Translations under genes and position numbers: made by a program | Shown here: one piece after another, positions 1 through 7,674 of the stretch | Layout: each line of letters begins with the position of its first letter | Position numbering within the stretch: the first letter of the stretch is position 1 | Notes under the pieces: generated by a model | The model's input: the letters and a program-made list of their open reading frames with translations, nothing else | The model's database searches: none | Told to the model about the DNA's origin: nothing | NCBI RefSeq assembly: GCF_047229345.1 | Contig: NZ_JBFTER010000016.1 | Location: 1-64,000, forward strand | Reading direction: 5' to 3' | Length of the DNA stretch: 64,000 nt | Source of the DNA: Cellulomonas_A sp047229345 | Lineage (GTDB): Bacteria; Actinomycetota; Actinomycetes; Actinomycetales; Cellulomonadaceae

Positions 1-1
1 C

Positions 2-1432
2 TCCCGGACGGCCGCGGCGCCGTCGGCCCGTCGGCGCGCGGGCGACCCCGCGCGCGGCGCCGCGTACGACGTCCTGCGGGCCGTCGACACGAGCGACTCC
101 TACGCCAACCTGGTGCTGCCGCCGCTGCTGCGCGAGCGCCGCGTCGCCGGGCGCGACGCGGCGTTCGCGACCGAGCTCGCCTACGGGACGCTGCGGCTGC
201 GCGGGCGCTACGACGCCGTGATCGAGCTGTGCGCGTCGCGTCCCGCGGCGTCGATCGACCCGCCGGTGCTCGACCTCCTGCGCCTGGGGATGCACCAGGT
301 GCTCGGGATGCGGGTGCCCGCGCACGCTGCCGTCTCGGAGACCGTCGGCCTGGCCCGCGAGCGCGCCGGGACCGGCGCGTCGCAGTTCGTCAACGCCGTC
401 CTGCGTGCCGCGTCGCGCGAGCCGCTCGAGACGTGGCTCGACCGCGTCGCCGAGGCGGCCCAGCCCGCCGACGACACCACGCGGCTCGCGGTCACGCAGA
501 GCCACCCGGCCTGGGTCGTGCGCGCGCTGCGTGAGGCCCTCGCCGGGTCCGGGCGCCCGGTCGGCGAGCTCGAGGACCTCCTGCGGGCGGACAACGAGGC
601 CCCGCACGTGACGCTCGTCGCCCGCCCCGGCCTGGTCGACCCCGGCGAGCTCGCCGCGGACGCCGGCGCCCGCCCGGGCCGGTGGGCCCCGACTGCGCTC
701 GTGCTCGACGGCGGCGGCGACCCCGCGGCGCTGGCCGCGGTCCGCGACGGGCGGGCAGGGGTGCAGGACGAGGGCAGCCAGCTCGTGACCCTCGCGCTCA
801 CCGGTGCCCCGCTCGACGGCCCGGACGAGCGATGGCTCGACCTGTGCGCGGGACCCGGGGGCAAGGCGGCCCTGCTCGGTGCGGTCGCCGCGCAGCGTGG
901 GGCCCGGCTCGTCGCCAACGAGGTGCAGCCGCACCGCGCGCGCCTCGTCGAGCAGGCCGTCGCCGGCCTCCCCGCGGGGGCGGTCGAGCAGGTCCGCACC
1001 GGCGACGGGCGCACGCTGGGCACCGACGAGCCGGGCGCCTACGACCGGGTCCTCGTCGACGCACCGTGCACCGGCCTGGGGGCGCTGCGCCGGCGCCCCG
1101 AGTCACGCTGGCGGCGGACCCCGGCCGACCTCGCCGGACTCGCCGAGCTGCAGCGTGCGCTGCTCACGTCGGCGCTGGCGGCCGTCCGCGTCGGCGGCGT
1201 CGTGGCCTACGTGACGTGCTCCCCGCACCTCGCGGAGACCCAGCTCGTCGTCAAGGACGTCGTCCGGGCGCGCACGAAGGCCGGCGACGGGGTCGAGGTC
1301 CTCGACGCCCGTGCGGCGGTCCTGGCCGTGGCGCCCGCGATCGAGCTGCCGGAGCGCGACGACGTTCAGCTGTGGCCGCACGTGCACGGGACCGACGCCA
1401 TGCACCTGACGCTGCTGCGGCGCACGTCCTGA
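2..1432 (+). CDS. rsmB: 16S rRNA (cytosine-967-C5)-methyltransferase RsmB, 5' end outside window
   Basis: This enzyme transfers a methyl group from S-adenosylmethionine to C5 of cytosine 967 of 16S rRNA. The frame is open from base 2, so the true start lies before the window; a GTG at 113 exists but would cut into the NusB-like N-terminal RNA-binding domain. The Rossmann SAM site LCAGPGGKA is encoded near 843-869, the PC motif APCTGLG near 1060-1080, and the TCSP motif holding the second (nucleophilic) cysteine near 1217. About 476 residues are visible, the usual length for an RsmB with an N-terminal NusB domain. rpe follows on the same strand after an 86-nt gap with its own promoter. Confidence 0.93.
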   Translation, partial: SRTAAAPSARRRAGDPARGAAYDVLRAVDTSDSYANLVLPPLLRERRVAGRDAAFATELAYGTLRLRGRYDAVIELCASRPAASIDPPVLDLLRLGMHQVLGMRVPAHAAVSETVGLARERAGTGASQFVNAVLRAASREPLETWLDRVAEAAQPADDTTRLAVTQSHPAWVVRALREALAGSGRPVGELEDLLRADNEAPHVTLVARPGLVDPGELAADAGARPGRWAPTALVLDGGGDPAALAAVRDGRAGVQDEGSQLVTLALTGAPLDGPDERWLDLCAGPGGKAALLGAVAAQRGARLVANEVQPHRARLVEQAVAGLPAGAVEQVRTGDGRTLGTDEPGAYDRVLVDAPCTGLGALRRRPESRWRRTPADLAGLAELQRALLTSALAAVRVGGVVAYVTCSPHLAETQLVVKDVVRARTKAGDGVEVLDARAAVLAVAPAIELPERDDVQLWPHVHGTDAMHLTLLRRTS

Positions 1433-1506
1433 CCGGGGAGGCGGCCCGGGGCGCCACGGCGCGGGGGCCGGGGGCCGCCGGTCGGCGTGCGGTGCTGCCT
1501 CGTGAC

Positions 1507-1512
1507 TAGGCT
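1507..1512 (+). promoter_or_regulatory. -10 hexamer of a probable leaderless rpe promoter
   Basis: TAGGCT followed by 6 nt and the GTG start of rpe. No ribosome binding site lies between, so transcription probably starts at the G of GTG. Confidence 0.6.
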
Positions 1513-1518
1513 GACCGG

Positions 1519-2190
1519 GTGCGCGCGCTGATCAACCCGAGCATCCTGTCCGCCGACTTCGCCAACCTCGAGCGTGACCTCGCCGCGATCGCGGGCGCGG
1601 ACTACGCGCACGTCGACGTGATGGACAACCACTTCGTGCCGAACCTCACGATCGGCCTGCCGGTCGTGCAGCGGCTCGTCGAGGCCTCGCCGGTCCCGGT
1701 CGACGTGCACCTGATGATCGAGGACCCGGACCGGTGGGCGCCCGCGTTCGCGGAGGCGGGTGCCGCGTCCGTGACGTTCCACGCGGAGGCCGCCCAGGCT
1801 CCGGTGCGCCTCGCCCGCGAGCTGCGCTCCCTCGGGGCGCGCGCCGCGGTGGCGGTGCGGCCCGCGACGCCCGTCGAGCCGTACCTCGACCTGCTCGACG
1901 AGCTCGACATGATCCTCGTGATGACGGTCGAGCCGGGGTTCGGTGGCCAGACGTTCATCGAGGGCACGCTCCCGAAGATCCGCCGGGCCCGCGCGGCGAT
2001 CACCGCGGCCGGCGCGGACACGTGGATCCAGGTCGACGGCGGGGTGTCGCGCAGCACGATCGAGCGCGTCGCCGCGGCGGGGGCGAACGTCTTCGTCGCC
2101 GGGTCGGCGGTCTACGGGGCCGACGACGTCGCGGCGGAGATCGCCGCGCTGCGCGACCTCGCGGAGCAGGGGCTGCGCGCTGGGCAGTGA
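1519..2190 (+). CDS. rpe: Ribulose-phosphate 3-epimerase
   Basis: This cytosolic enzyme interconverts ribulose 5-phosphate and xylulose 5-phosphate in the pentose phosphate pathway. Ribulose 5-phosphate is also a substrate of RibBA, encoded downstream. The 223-residue product has the normal length for the (beta/alpha)8 family. Visible motifs are the metal-binding strand HVDVMDNHFVPN, the loop MTVEPGFGGQ and the phosphate-binding VDGGV. The GTG start is chosen because a TAGGCT box sits 6 nt upstream and no Shine-Dalgarno sequence precedes any other start. Confidence 0.95.
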   Translation: MRALINPSILSADFANLERDLAAIAGADYAHVDVMDNHFVPNLTIGLPVVQRLVEASPVPVDVHLMIEDPDRWAPAFAEAGAASVTFHAEAAQAPVRLARELRSLGARAAVAVRPATPVEPYLDLLDELDMILVMTVEPGFGGQTFIEGTLPKIRRARAAITAAGADTWIQVDGGVSRSTIERVAAAGANVFVAGSAVYGADDVAAEIAALRDLAEQGLRAGQ

Positions 2191-2356
2191 CCGGCGCGGC
2201 GTGCCCGGCTCGGCCTGACTGGCGCGGCGTGTCCGGCGCCGGGTGACTGGCGCAGTCTGTCGGCGCAGCGTGACCGGCGCAGCCTGTCGGCGGGCCCTGT
2301 CCGGCCGAGCCGGTCCGGGCCGACGCGACCGGCGCAGCGTGTCCGGCGCGGCCTGA
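2188..2356 (+). repeat. Degenerate direct-repeat array behind rpe
   Basis: About five copies of a unit close to TGACYGGCGCRGCSTGTCSG occur from the rpe stop codon onward, starting near 2188, 2217, 2244, 2271 and 2327. Copies differ by substitutions and small length changes, so the spacing is irregular. No open reading frame with actinobacterial character covers the array. The function is unknown. Confidence 0.55.
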
Positions 2357-2519
2357 GCGTCCGCGCACGGCGTCGACGGCGGGGCGGCCCGCACGGCGGG
2401 ACGGGGGACCGGGTCACGGTCCCGCGCGCCCGGGGCGGGGGAGTGTCGGCACCCGGACACCCCGGCGGGCGGGAATGCGGGGTGTGCCATGATCGTTGCT
2501 CAGCAAGAACACGCACACA

Positions 2520-2646
2520 CGTGCTCCGGGGTCGGTGCAATTCCGAGCCGGCGGTGACAGTCCGCGACCCGTGAGGCTCCTCGTGAGCCGAGCGGTTGAC
2601 CTGGTGGAACTCCGGGACCGACGGTGAAAGTCCGGATGGGAGGAGA
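2520..2646 (+). ncRNA. FMN riboswitch (RFN element)
   Basis: The segment matches the conserved core of the FMN aptamer: GGGGTCGGTGCAATTCCGA near 2528-2546, then CCGGCGGTGACAGTCCGCGA near 2548-2567, GGTGGAACTCCGG near 2602-2614, and ACCGACGGTGAAAGTCCGGA near 2616-2635. The closing helix P1 can form between GCTCC near 2523 and GGAGG near 2639. It precedes the riboflavin operon, the classical location; FMN binding is expected to shut off the operon. Possible expression-platform helices are listed separately. Confidence 0.96.
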
Positions 2647-2690
2647 CGTGGCGTGCCCGCGGCCGACGGTCGCGTGCACGTGGCAGCGGC

Positions 2691-2747
2691 GACCCCTGGG
2701 GTCGTCCTCCGCCGAGACCCCGGAGCCCTGACCGGCACGGGAGGACG
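2691..2747 (+). promoter_or_regulatory. Expression platform of the FMN riboswitch (anti-SD and competing hairpins)
   Basis: GGGGTC at 2698-2703 can pair with GACCCC at 2691-2696 or with GACCCC at 2716-2721, but not with both. CGTCCTCC at 2703-2710 is fully complementary to GGAGGACG at 2740-2747, which contains the ribD ribosome binding site. This suggests translational control by hiding the Shine-Dalgarno sequence. It is an inference from pairing only. Confidence 0.5.
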
Positions 2748-2750
2748 GCG

Positions 2751-3998
2751 ATGGGCACCGAGACCCACCACGGCGCGACGCTCCTCGGCACGCCCGCCCG
2801 CACCGGGGCGCCCCGTCCCGCGCCGGGCGCTCCCGCGGAGCCCGCCGCGACACGCCCCGCACCGGGCGCGGCCATGACCCGCGCGGCCATGACCCCCGCG
2901 GCCGCGACCCCCGCGGAGACCGCCGCGATGCGCCACGCCCTCGACCTCGCCCGCCGGGGACCCGCCCACGGGCCGAACCCGCGGGTCGCCTGCGTGCTCC
3001 TCGCGCCGGGCGCCACCCTCGACCCGTCGGGAGCGCCGGACCCGGCCGCCGTCCTCGGCGAGGGCTGGCACCGGGGTGCCGGGACCGCGCACGCCAAGGT
3101 CGCGGCCCTGGCCGACGCCCGCCGCCGCGGCCACGACGTGCGCGGCGCGACCGCCGTGGTGACCCTCGAGCCGTGCGACCACACGGGCCGCACCGGCCCG
3201 TGCAGCGTCGCGCTCCTCGACGCGGGGGTCGCCCGCGTCGTGGTGTCCGTGGCCGACCCGAACCCGCAGGCCGCCGGGGGAGCGGACCGCCTGCGCGCCG
3301 CGGGCGTGGACGTCCACGTGGGCGTGCTCGCCGAGCAGGGCCGGCAGACCCTCGGGGCCTGGCTGCCCGCCGTCGAGCGCGCACGCCCGTTCGTCACGCT
3401 CAAGTTCGCCACGAGCCTCGACGGTCGCGTCGCCGCCGCGGACGGGTCGAGCCGCTGGATCACCTCCGCCCAGTCCCGCCGGCACGCGCACGACCTGCGC
3501 GCCGAGGTCGACGCGATCGTCGTCGGCACGGGCACCGCGCTCACCGACGACCCCTCGCTGACCGCCCGCACCGCGGACGGTGCCCTGACGCACCACCAGC
3601 CGCTGCGCGTCGTCGTCGGGCACCGTGACCTGCCCGCCGGCGCGCGCCTGCACGGCCCCGGCGGCGAGCTCGTGCACGTGCGCGCCCACGACCCCCACGA
3701 GGTGCTGCGCGTCCTGCACGGGCGCGAGGTGCGGCACGTCCTCGTCGAGGGCGGCCCGATGCTCGCCGCGGCGTTCCTGCGCGCCGGCCTCGTCGACGAG
3801 GTGCACGCGTACGTCGCACCCGTCCTGCTCGGCGCCGGGCGGCCCGCGCTCGCGGACCTCGGCGTCACCACGATCGCGGGCGCGCTGCGCCTGACCCCCC
3901 GCGAGGTGGTCCACCTCGGGCCCGACGTCCTCGTCGTGGCGACCCCGGACGCCCCCGCACCCCTGACCGGCACGAGCACGACCAACGAGGAGAGCTGA
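2751..3998 (+). CDS. ribD: Bifunctional riboflavin biosynthesis protein RibD (deaminase/reductase), catalytic Glu replaced by Lys
   Basis: RibD deaminates the pyrimidine product of GTP cyclohydrolase II and then reduces its ribose with NADPH. The N-terminal cytidine-deaminase-like domain (about residues 50-195) keeps the zinc ligands in EPCDHTGRTGPC. However, the usual HAE motif reads HAK (residues 114-116, codon AAG at 3096-3098), so the proton-shuttling glutamate is missing. The C-terminal reductase domain has KFATSLDGRVAA and SSRWITS. The ATG at 2751 has GGAGGA five bases upstream; this gives an alanine-rich N-terminal extension of about 45 residues, and a later start is possible. Its TGA overlaps the ribE ATG. 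Confidence 0.93.
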   Translation: MGTETHHGATLLGTPARTGAPRPAPGAPAEPAATRPAPGAAMTRAAMTPAAATPAETAAMRHALDLARRGPAHGPNPRVACVLLAPGATLDPSGAPDPAAVLGEGWHRGAGTAHAKVAALADARRRGHDVRGATAVVTLEPCDHTGRTGPCSVALLDAGVARVVVSVADPNPQAAGGADRLRAAGVDVHVGVLAEQGRQTLGAWLPAVERARPFVTLKFATSLDGRVAAADGSSRWITSAQSRRHAHDLRAEVDAIVVGTGTALTDDPSLTARTADGALTHHQPLRVVVGHRDLPAGARLHGPGGELVHVRAHDPHEVLRVLHGREVRHVLVEGGPMLAAAFLRAGLVDEVHAYVAPVLLGAGRPALADLGVTTIAGALRLTPREVVHLGPDVLVVATPDAPAPLTGTSTTNEES

Positions 3999-4642
3999 TG
4001 TTCACAGGCATCGTCGAGGAGGTCGGCGCGGTCGTCGCGGTCGAGCCCGGCGCCCACGACGGCACCGCGGGCGGCGGCGAGGCGGACGCCCGCCTGACGG
4101 TCCGGGGGCCGCTCGTCGCGTCCGACGCGCGCCTCGGGGACTCCATCGCGGTGTCCGGGGTGTGCCTCACGGTCGCCGCCCTCGGTGACGACGGCACGTT
4201 CACCGTCGACGTCATGCCCGAGTCGCTGCGCCGCACCGCCCTCGGCGACCTGGTCGCCGGCAGCCCGGTGAACCTGGAGCGCGCCCTGCGGGCCGACGCA
4301 CGCCTCGGCGGGCACGTCGTGCAGGGGCACGTCGACGGGGTCGGGACCATCCGCGCCCGCCGGCCCGGACCGCGGTGGGACGACGTGGAGGTCGAGCTCG
4401 ACCCGCACCTCGCGCGGTACGTCGCGGAGAAGGGGTCGATCACCGTCTCCGGGGTCTCCCTGACGGTCACGCACGTGTCCGACGACGCGTTCGGCGTCTC
4501 GCTCATCCCCACGACGCTCGAGGCGACCACGCTCGGCGGCCTCGCGCCCGGCTCGCGCGTGAACCTCGAGGTCGACGTGCTCGCGAAGTACGTCGAGCGC
4601 CTGCTCGCGACCGGCACGGCGACCGGCAGGGTGAGCCGGTGA
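3998..4642 (+). CDS. ribE: Riboflavin synthase, alpha chain
   Basis: It dismutates two molecules of 6,7-dimethyl-8-ribityllumazine to riboflavin and the pyrimidine dione. The 214-residue protein shows the internal duplication typical of the family: a first barrel starting MFTGIVEEVG with GVCLTV, and a second after GGHVVQGHVDGVG with GVSLTV. The start overlaps the ribD stop (TGATG) and the end overlaps the ribBA start (GTGA), so it is probably translationally coupled within the riboswitch-controlled operon. Confidence 0.96.
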   Translation: MFTGIVEEVGAVVAVEPGAHDGTAGGGEADARLTVRGPLVASDARLGDSIAVSGVCLTVAALGDDGTFTVDVMPESLRRTALGDLVAGSPVNLERALRADARLGGHVVQGHVDGVGTIRARRPGPRWDDVEVELDPHLARYVAEKGSITVSGVSLTVTHVSDDAFGVSLIPTTLEATTLGGLAPGSRVNLEVDVLAKYVERLLATGTATGRVSR

Positions 4643-6114
4643 GCGCGCCCGTGCGCCTCGGCACCGTCGAGGACGCGCTCGAGGCGCTGCGCGCCGGCCG
4701 GCCGGTGCTCGTCGCCGACTCCCCGGAGCGGGAGAACGAGGCCGACGTCATCCTCGCCGCGCAGTCCGCGACCCCCGAGTGGGTCGCCTGGACGATCCGG
4801 CACTCCTCGGGCTACCTGTGCGCGCCCATGCCCGCCGCGCGCGCCGACGCCCTCGAGCTCCCGCTCATGGTCCCGCGCAGCGAGGACCCGCGCCGCACCG
4901 CCTACACCGTCACGGTCGACGCCGCGCGCGGGGTCACGACCGGCATCTCCGCCGCGGACCGCGCGCACACGCTGCGCACCCTCGCGGACCCCGCGTCGGG
5001 CCCCGAGTCCCTCATCCGCCCCGGACACGTCCTGCCGCTGCGGGCCGTCCCCGGCGGCGTGCTGCACCGGGCCGGGCACACCGAGGCCGCCGTCGACCTG
5101 TGCCGCCTCGCGGGTCTCGAGCCCGTCGGCGCGATCGCCGAGCTCGTCAACGACGACGGCACGATGGTCCGCCTCCCCGAGGCCGCCGGTCTCGCGGAGC
5201 GCGAGGGGCTCGTGCTGCTCACCATCGAGGACCTCGTCGCCTGGCGACGCACCCACGACCCCGTCGAGGCACCGGACGCCGCCGGCCGGGCCGGCGCCCC
5301 GCACGCGCCCACCCAGCCCCGCGTGCACCCGACCCACACCGCGTACCTGCCGACCCGCCACGGGGACTTCCGCATCCACGGGTACCGCGACCTGCGCACC
5401 GGCGCCGAGCACGTCGCGCTCGTCTCGACCGCGGGCCTCGCCGACGTCCCCGTCGTGCGGGTGCACTCCGAGTGCCTCACGGGCGACGCCTTCGGGTCCG
5501 CCCGCTGCGACTGCGGCCCCCAGCTCGACGCCGCCCTCGCGCTCGCGGCCCGCGACGGCGGCGCGGTCGTCTACCTGCGCGGGCACGAGGGCCGCGGCAT
5601 CGGCCTGCTCGCGAAGGTCGCCGCCTACGCGCTGCAGGACGAGGGCCGCGACACCGTCGAGGCGAACCTCGACCTCGGCTGGCCCGCGGACCGCCGCGAG
5701 TACGGCGCCGCCGCCGCGATCCTCACCGACCTCGGGGTGACCCGCGTGCGGCTCCTGACGAACAACCCCGCGAAGGTCACCGGGCTGCAGGCCCACGGCG
5801 TCGCCGTCACCGAGGTCCGCGGCCTCGAGGTGGGCCGCACCCCGCACAACGAGGCCTACCTGCGCACCAAGGCCAGCGCCATGGGCCACGTGCTGCCCGG
5901 CCTCGACGCCCGCGGGATGCCCGCCCCCGACGCTCGGCCCCGCACCGTCGAGCCCGTGCACGTCGACCCGGTGCACGTCGACCCGGTGCACGCCTCCCCG
6001 CCGCGGCCGGGCACCGACACCGCCGACCACGTCCTCGACGGCGCGACCCGACCCACGGCCAGCACCGTCCCCACCCCCGTCCCGACCCCCACGAACCAGG
6101 AGACCCCCGCATGA
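4639..6114 (+). CDS. ribBA: Bifunctional 3,4-dihydroxy-2-butanone-4-phosphate synthase / GTP cyclohydrolase II
   Basis: The 491-residue protein makes both precursors of riboflavin. The N-terminal synthase domain (about residues 1-205) has RENEADVI, SSGYLCAPM and RPGHVLPLRA, with HTEAAVDL. The C-terminal cyclohydrolase II domain (about 225-420) has the zinc motif HSECLTGDAFGSARCDCGPQ and the catalytic RGHEGRGIGL. The GTG start overlaps ribE by 4 nt and the end overlaps ribH as ATGA. After the second domain there is a proline-rich tail of roughly 60 residues, including a PVHVD repeat from a 15-bp tandem duplication; this tail is not part of the normal enzyme and looks disordered. Confidence 0.95.
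   Translation: MSAPVRLGTVEDALEALRAGRPVLVADSPERENEADVILAAQSATPEWVAWTIRHSSGYLCAPMPAARADALELPLMVPRSEDPRRTAYTVTVDAARGVTTGISAADRAHTLRTLADPASGPESLIRPGHVLPLRAVPGGVLHRAGHTEAAVDLCRLAGLEPVGAIAELVNDDGTMVRLPEAAGLAEREGLVLLTIEDLVAWRRTHDPVEAPDAAGRAGAPHAPTQPRVHPTHTAYLPTRHGDFRIHGYRDLRTGAEHVALVSTAGLADVPVVRVHSECLTGDAFGSARCDCGPQLDAALALAARDGGAVVYLRGHEGRGIGLLAKVAAYALQDEGRDTVEANLDLGWPADRREYGAAAAILTDLGVTRVRLLTNNPAKVTGLQAHGVAVTEVRGLEVGRTPHNEAYLRTKASAMGHVLPGLDARGMPAPDARPRTVEPVHVDPVHVDPVHASPPRPGTDTADHVLDGATRPTASTVPTPVPTPTNQETPA
5956..5994 (+). repeat. 15-bp tandem repeat inside the ribBA tail
   Basis: GTGCACGTCGACCCG occurs at 5956-5970 and 5971-5985, followed by a partial third copy at 5986-5994. It encodes the repeated VHVDP in the tail after the cyclohydrolase domain and keeps the frame. 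Confidence 0.85.
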
Positions 6115-6605
6115 GCGGCGCCGGAGCCCCCACCCTCACCGTCGACGGCAGCGGGCTGCGCGTCGTCGTCGTCGCCGCGAGCTGGCACACCGTCGTCATG
6201 GACGGCCTGCTCGCCGGCGCGCAGCGCGCGCTCGCGGACGCCCACGTGAGCGACGTGACCCTCGTGCGGGTCCCGGGCACGTTCGAGCTCCCCGTCGCCG
6301 CGAAGCACGCGGCCGAGCACGGCGCGGACGCCGTCGTCGCGCTCGGCGTCGTCATCCGCGGGGGGACACCGCACTTCGACTACGTGTGCCAGGCCGCGAC
6401 CCTCGGGCTGACCGACGTCGCGGTCCGCACCGGCGTCCCGGTCGGCTTCGGGGTCCTCACGTGCGACGACGAGGCCCAGGCCCTCGACCGCGCGGGCCTG
6501 CCGGGGTCGCACGAGGACAAGGGCGCCGAGGCCGCGCAGGCCGCGGTCGCGACCGTCGTCGCGCTGCGCGGGTCGCTCGGGGCGCCGCTCGGGGGGGCCC
6601 GGTGA
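6111..6605 (+). CDS. ribH: 6,7-dimethyl-8-ribityllumazine synthase
   Basis: It condenses 5-amino-6-ribitylaminouracil with 3,4-dihydroxy-2-butanone 4-phosphate; the family assembles as pentamers or 60-mers. The 164-residue protein shows VPGTFELPVAAKHAAE, the substrate loop GVVIRGGTPHFDYV with the catalytic histidine, and the C-terminal SHEDKGAEAAQAA helix. The ATG overlaps the ribBA stop and the stop overlaps the next GTG, so the operon continues without a gap. Confidence 0.96.
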   Translation: MSGAGAPTLTVDGSGLRVVVVAASWHTVVMDGLLAGAQRALADAHVSDVTLVRVPGTFELPVAAKHAAEHGADAVVALGVVIRGGTPHFDYVCQAATLGLTDVAVRTGVPVGFGVLTCDDEAQALDRAGLPGSHEDKGAEAAQAAVATVVALRGSLGAPLGGAR

Positions 6606-7315
6606 TCGACTGGCTCTTCGACGCCCAGCTCGTCGTCGCGGGCGCGCCCATCCTCGTCCGCGAGGTCGTCGGCAACCTGTTCGGGCTCGCGTCCGCGGTG
6701 GGCGGCCTGCGCCGGCGGGTGTGGGCGTGGCCCGTCGGCATCGTCGGGAACGTCCTGCTGTTCACGGTGTTCCTGGGCGGGGTCTTCGACACCCCGCAGG
6801 CCAAGGACCTGTACGGGCAGGCCGGGCGGCAGGTCTTCTTCGTGGTCGTCGCGGTCTACGGGTGGGTGCGCTGGCGCCAGGCCCGCGGCGCCGGCGACGG
6901 CCCGGCGATCGTGCCGTCCTGGGCGGGCACGCGCGGCCGCGTCCAGCTGCTCGTCGCCGCCGTCGTCGGGACCGTCGTCACCGCTCTCGTCTTCCAGGCC
7001 CTCGGCTCGTGGGGACCGTGGGCCGACGCGTGGATCTTCACCGGCAGCCTGCTGGCGACCTACGGCATGGCCCGCGGGTGGACGGAGTTCTGGCTCGTGT
7101 GGATCGCGGTCGACGCCGTCGGCGTCCCGCTGCTGCTGCGCGCCGGGTACTACCCGTCGGCCGTGCTCTACGCCGTGTACGGGGGAGTCGTGCTCTACGG
7201 GTTCACCGTGTGGGTCCGCGCCCAGCGCACCGGGCAGGCCCAGGAGGTCACCGCGTCGGCCGGGGCGGGCACGCTCGCGGTGGACGCGCCCGCCCCCGAG
7301 CGCGCGGGCGTCTAG
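6602..7315 (+). CDS. ribM: PnuC-family transporter, probably the riboflavin transporter RibM
   Basis: The 237-residue membrane protein has several hydrophobic segments and the PnuC-type pattern (WPVGIVGNVLLF near the first helices, then aromatic residues in YGWVRWRQ). The PnuC family carries nicotinamide riboside, thiamine or riboflavin. Its GTG overlaps the ribH stop by 4 nt inside an FMN-riboswitch operon; in other actinobacteria the family member in this context (RibM/PnuX) imports riboflavin. Substrate is therefore inferred from context. The TAG stop forms part of the hisE -10 box. Confidence 0.8.
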   Translation: MIDWLFDAQLVVAGAPILVREVVGNLFGLASAVGGLRRRVWAWPVGIVGNVLLFTVFLGGVFDTPQAKDLYGQAGRQVFFVVVAVYGWVRWRQARGAGDGPAIVPSWAGTRGRVQLLVAAVVGTVVTALVFQALGSWGPWADAWIFTGSLLATYGMARGWTEFWLVWIAVDAVGVPLLLRAGYYPSAVLYAVYGGVVLYGFTVWVRAQRTGQAQEVTASAGAGTLAVDAPAPERAGV

Positions 7316-7318
7316 GCT
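7313..7318 (+). promoter_or_regulatory. -10 hexamer of a probable leaderless hisE promoter
   Basis: TAGGCT; its first three bases are the stop codon of the upstream transporter gene. The GTG of hisE follows after 6 nt. Confidence 0.55.
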
Positions 7319-7324
7319 CAGCGC

Positions 7325-7588
7325 GTGAAGACGTTCGACTCGCTGTTCGCCGAGCTGGCCGAGAAGGCCACCACCCGCCCCGCAGGATCCGGAACCGTCG
7401 CCGAGCTCGACGCCGGCGTCCACGCGATCGGCAAGAAGATCGTCGAGGAGGCCGCCGAGGTGTGGATGGCCGCCGAGCACGAGGGCGACGAGCGCACCGC
7501 CGAGGAGATCTCGCAGCTGCTCTACCACCTGCAGGTCCTCATGCTCGCGCGCGGCCTCACGCTCGAGGACGTCTACGCCCACCTCTGA
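7325..7588 (+). CDS. hisE: Phosphoribosyl-ATP pyrophosphatase
   Basis: It hydrolyses phosphoribosyl-ATP to phosphoribosyl-AMP and pyrophosphate, the second step of histidine synthesis. The 87-residue protein is a stand-alone HisE with the all-alpha MazG-like fold; KKIVEEAAEVWMAA and TAEEISQLLYHLQVLM carry the metal-binding acidic residues. It sits 86 nt before hisG, the usual actinobacterial hisE-hisG pair. The GTG start fits the leaderless box overlapping the previous stop. Confidence 0.95.
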   Translation: MKTFDSLFAELAEKATTRPAGSGTVAELDAGVHAIGKKIVEEAAEVWMAAEHEGDERTAEEISQLLYHLQVLMLARGLTLEDVYAHL

Positions 7589-7674
7589 GCCGCCCGCACG
7601 ACCCCGGCCCGGACAGCCGCGCACCCGCCGCGCGCCCGGGCCGCCACCCGACCGAACCACCCCGTGAGGACCAC

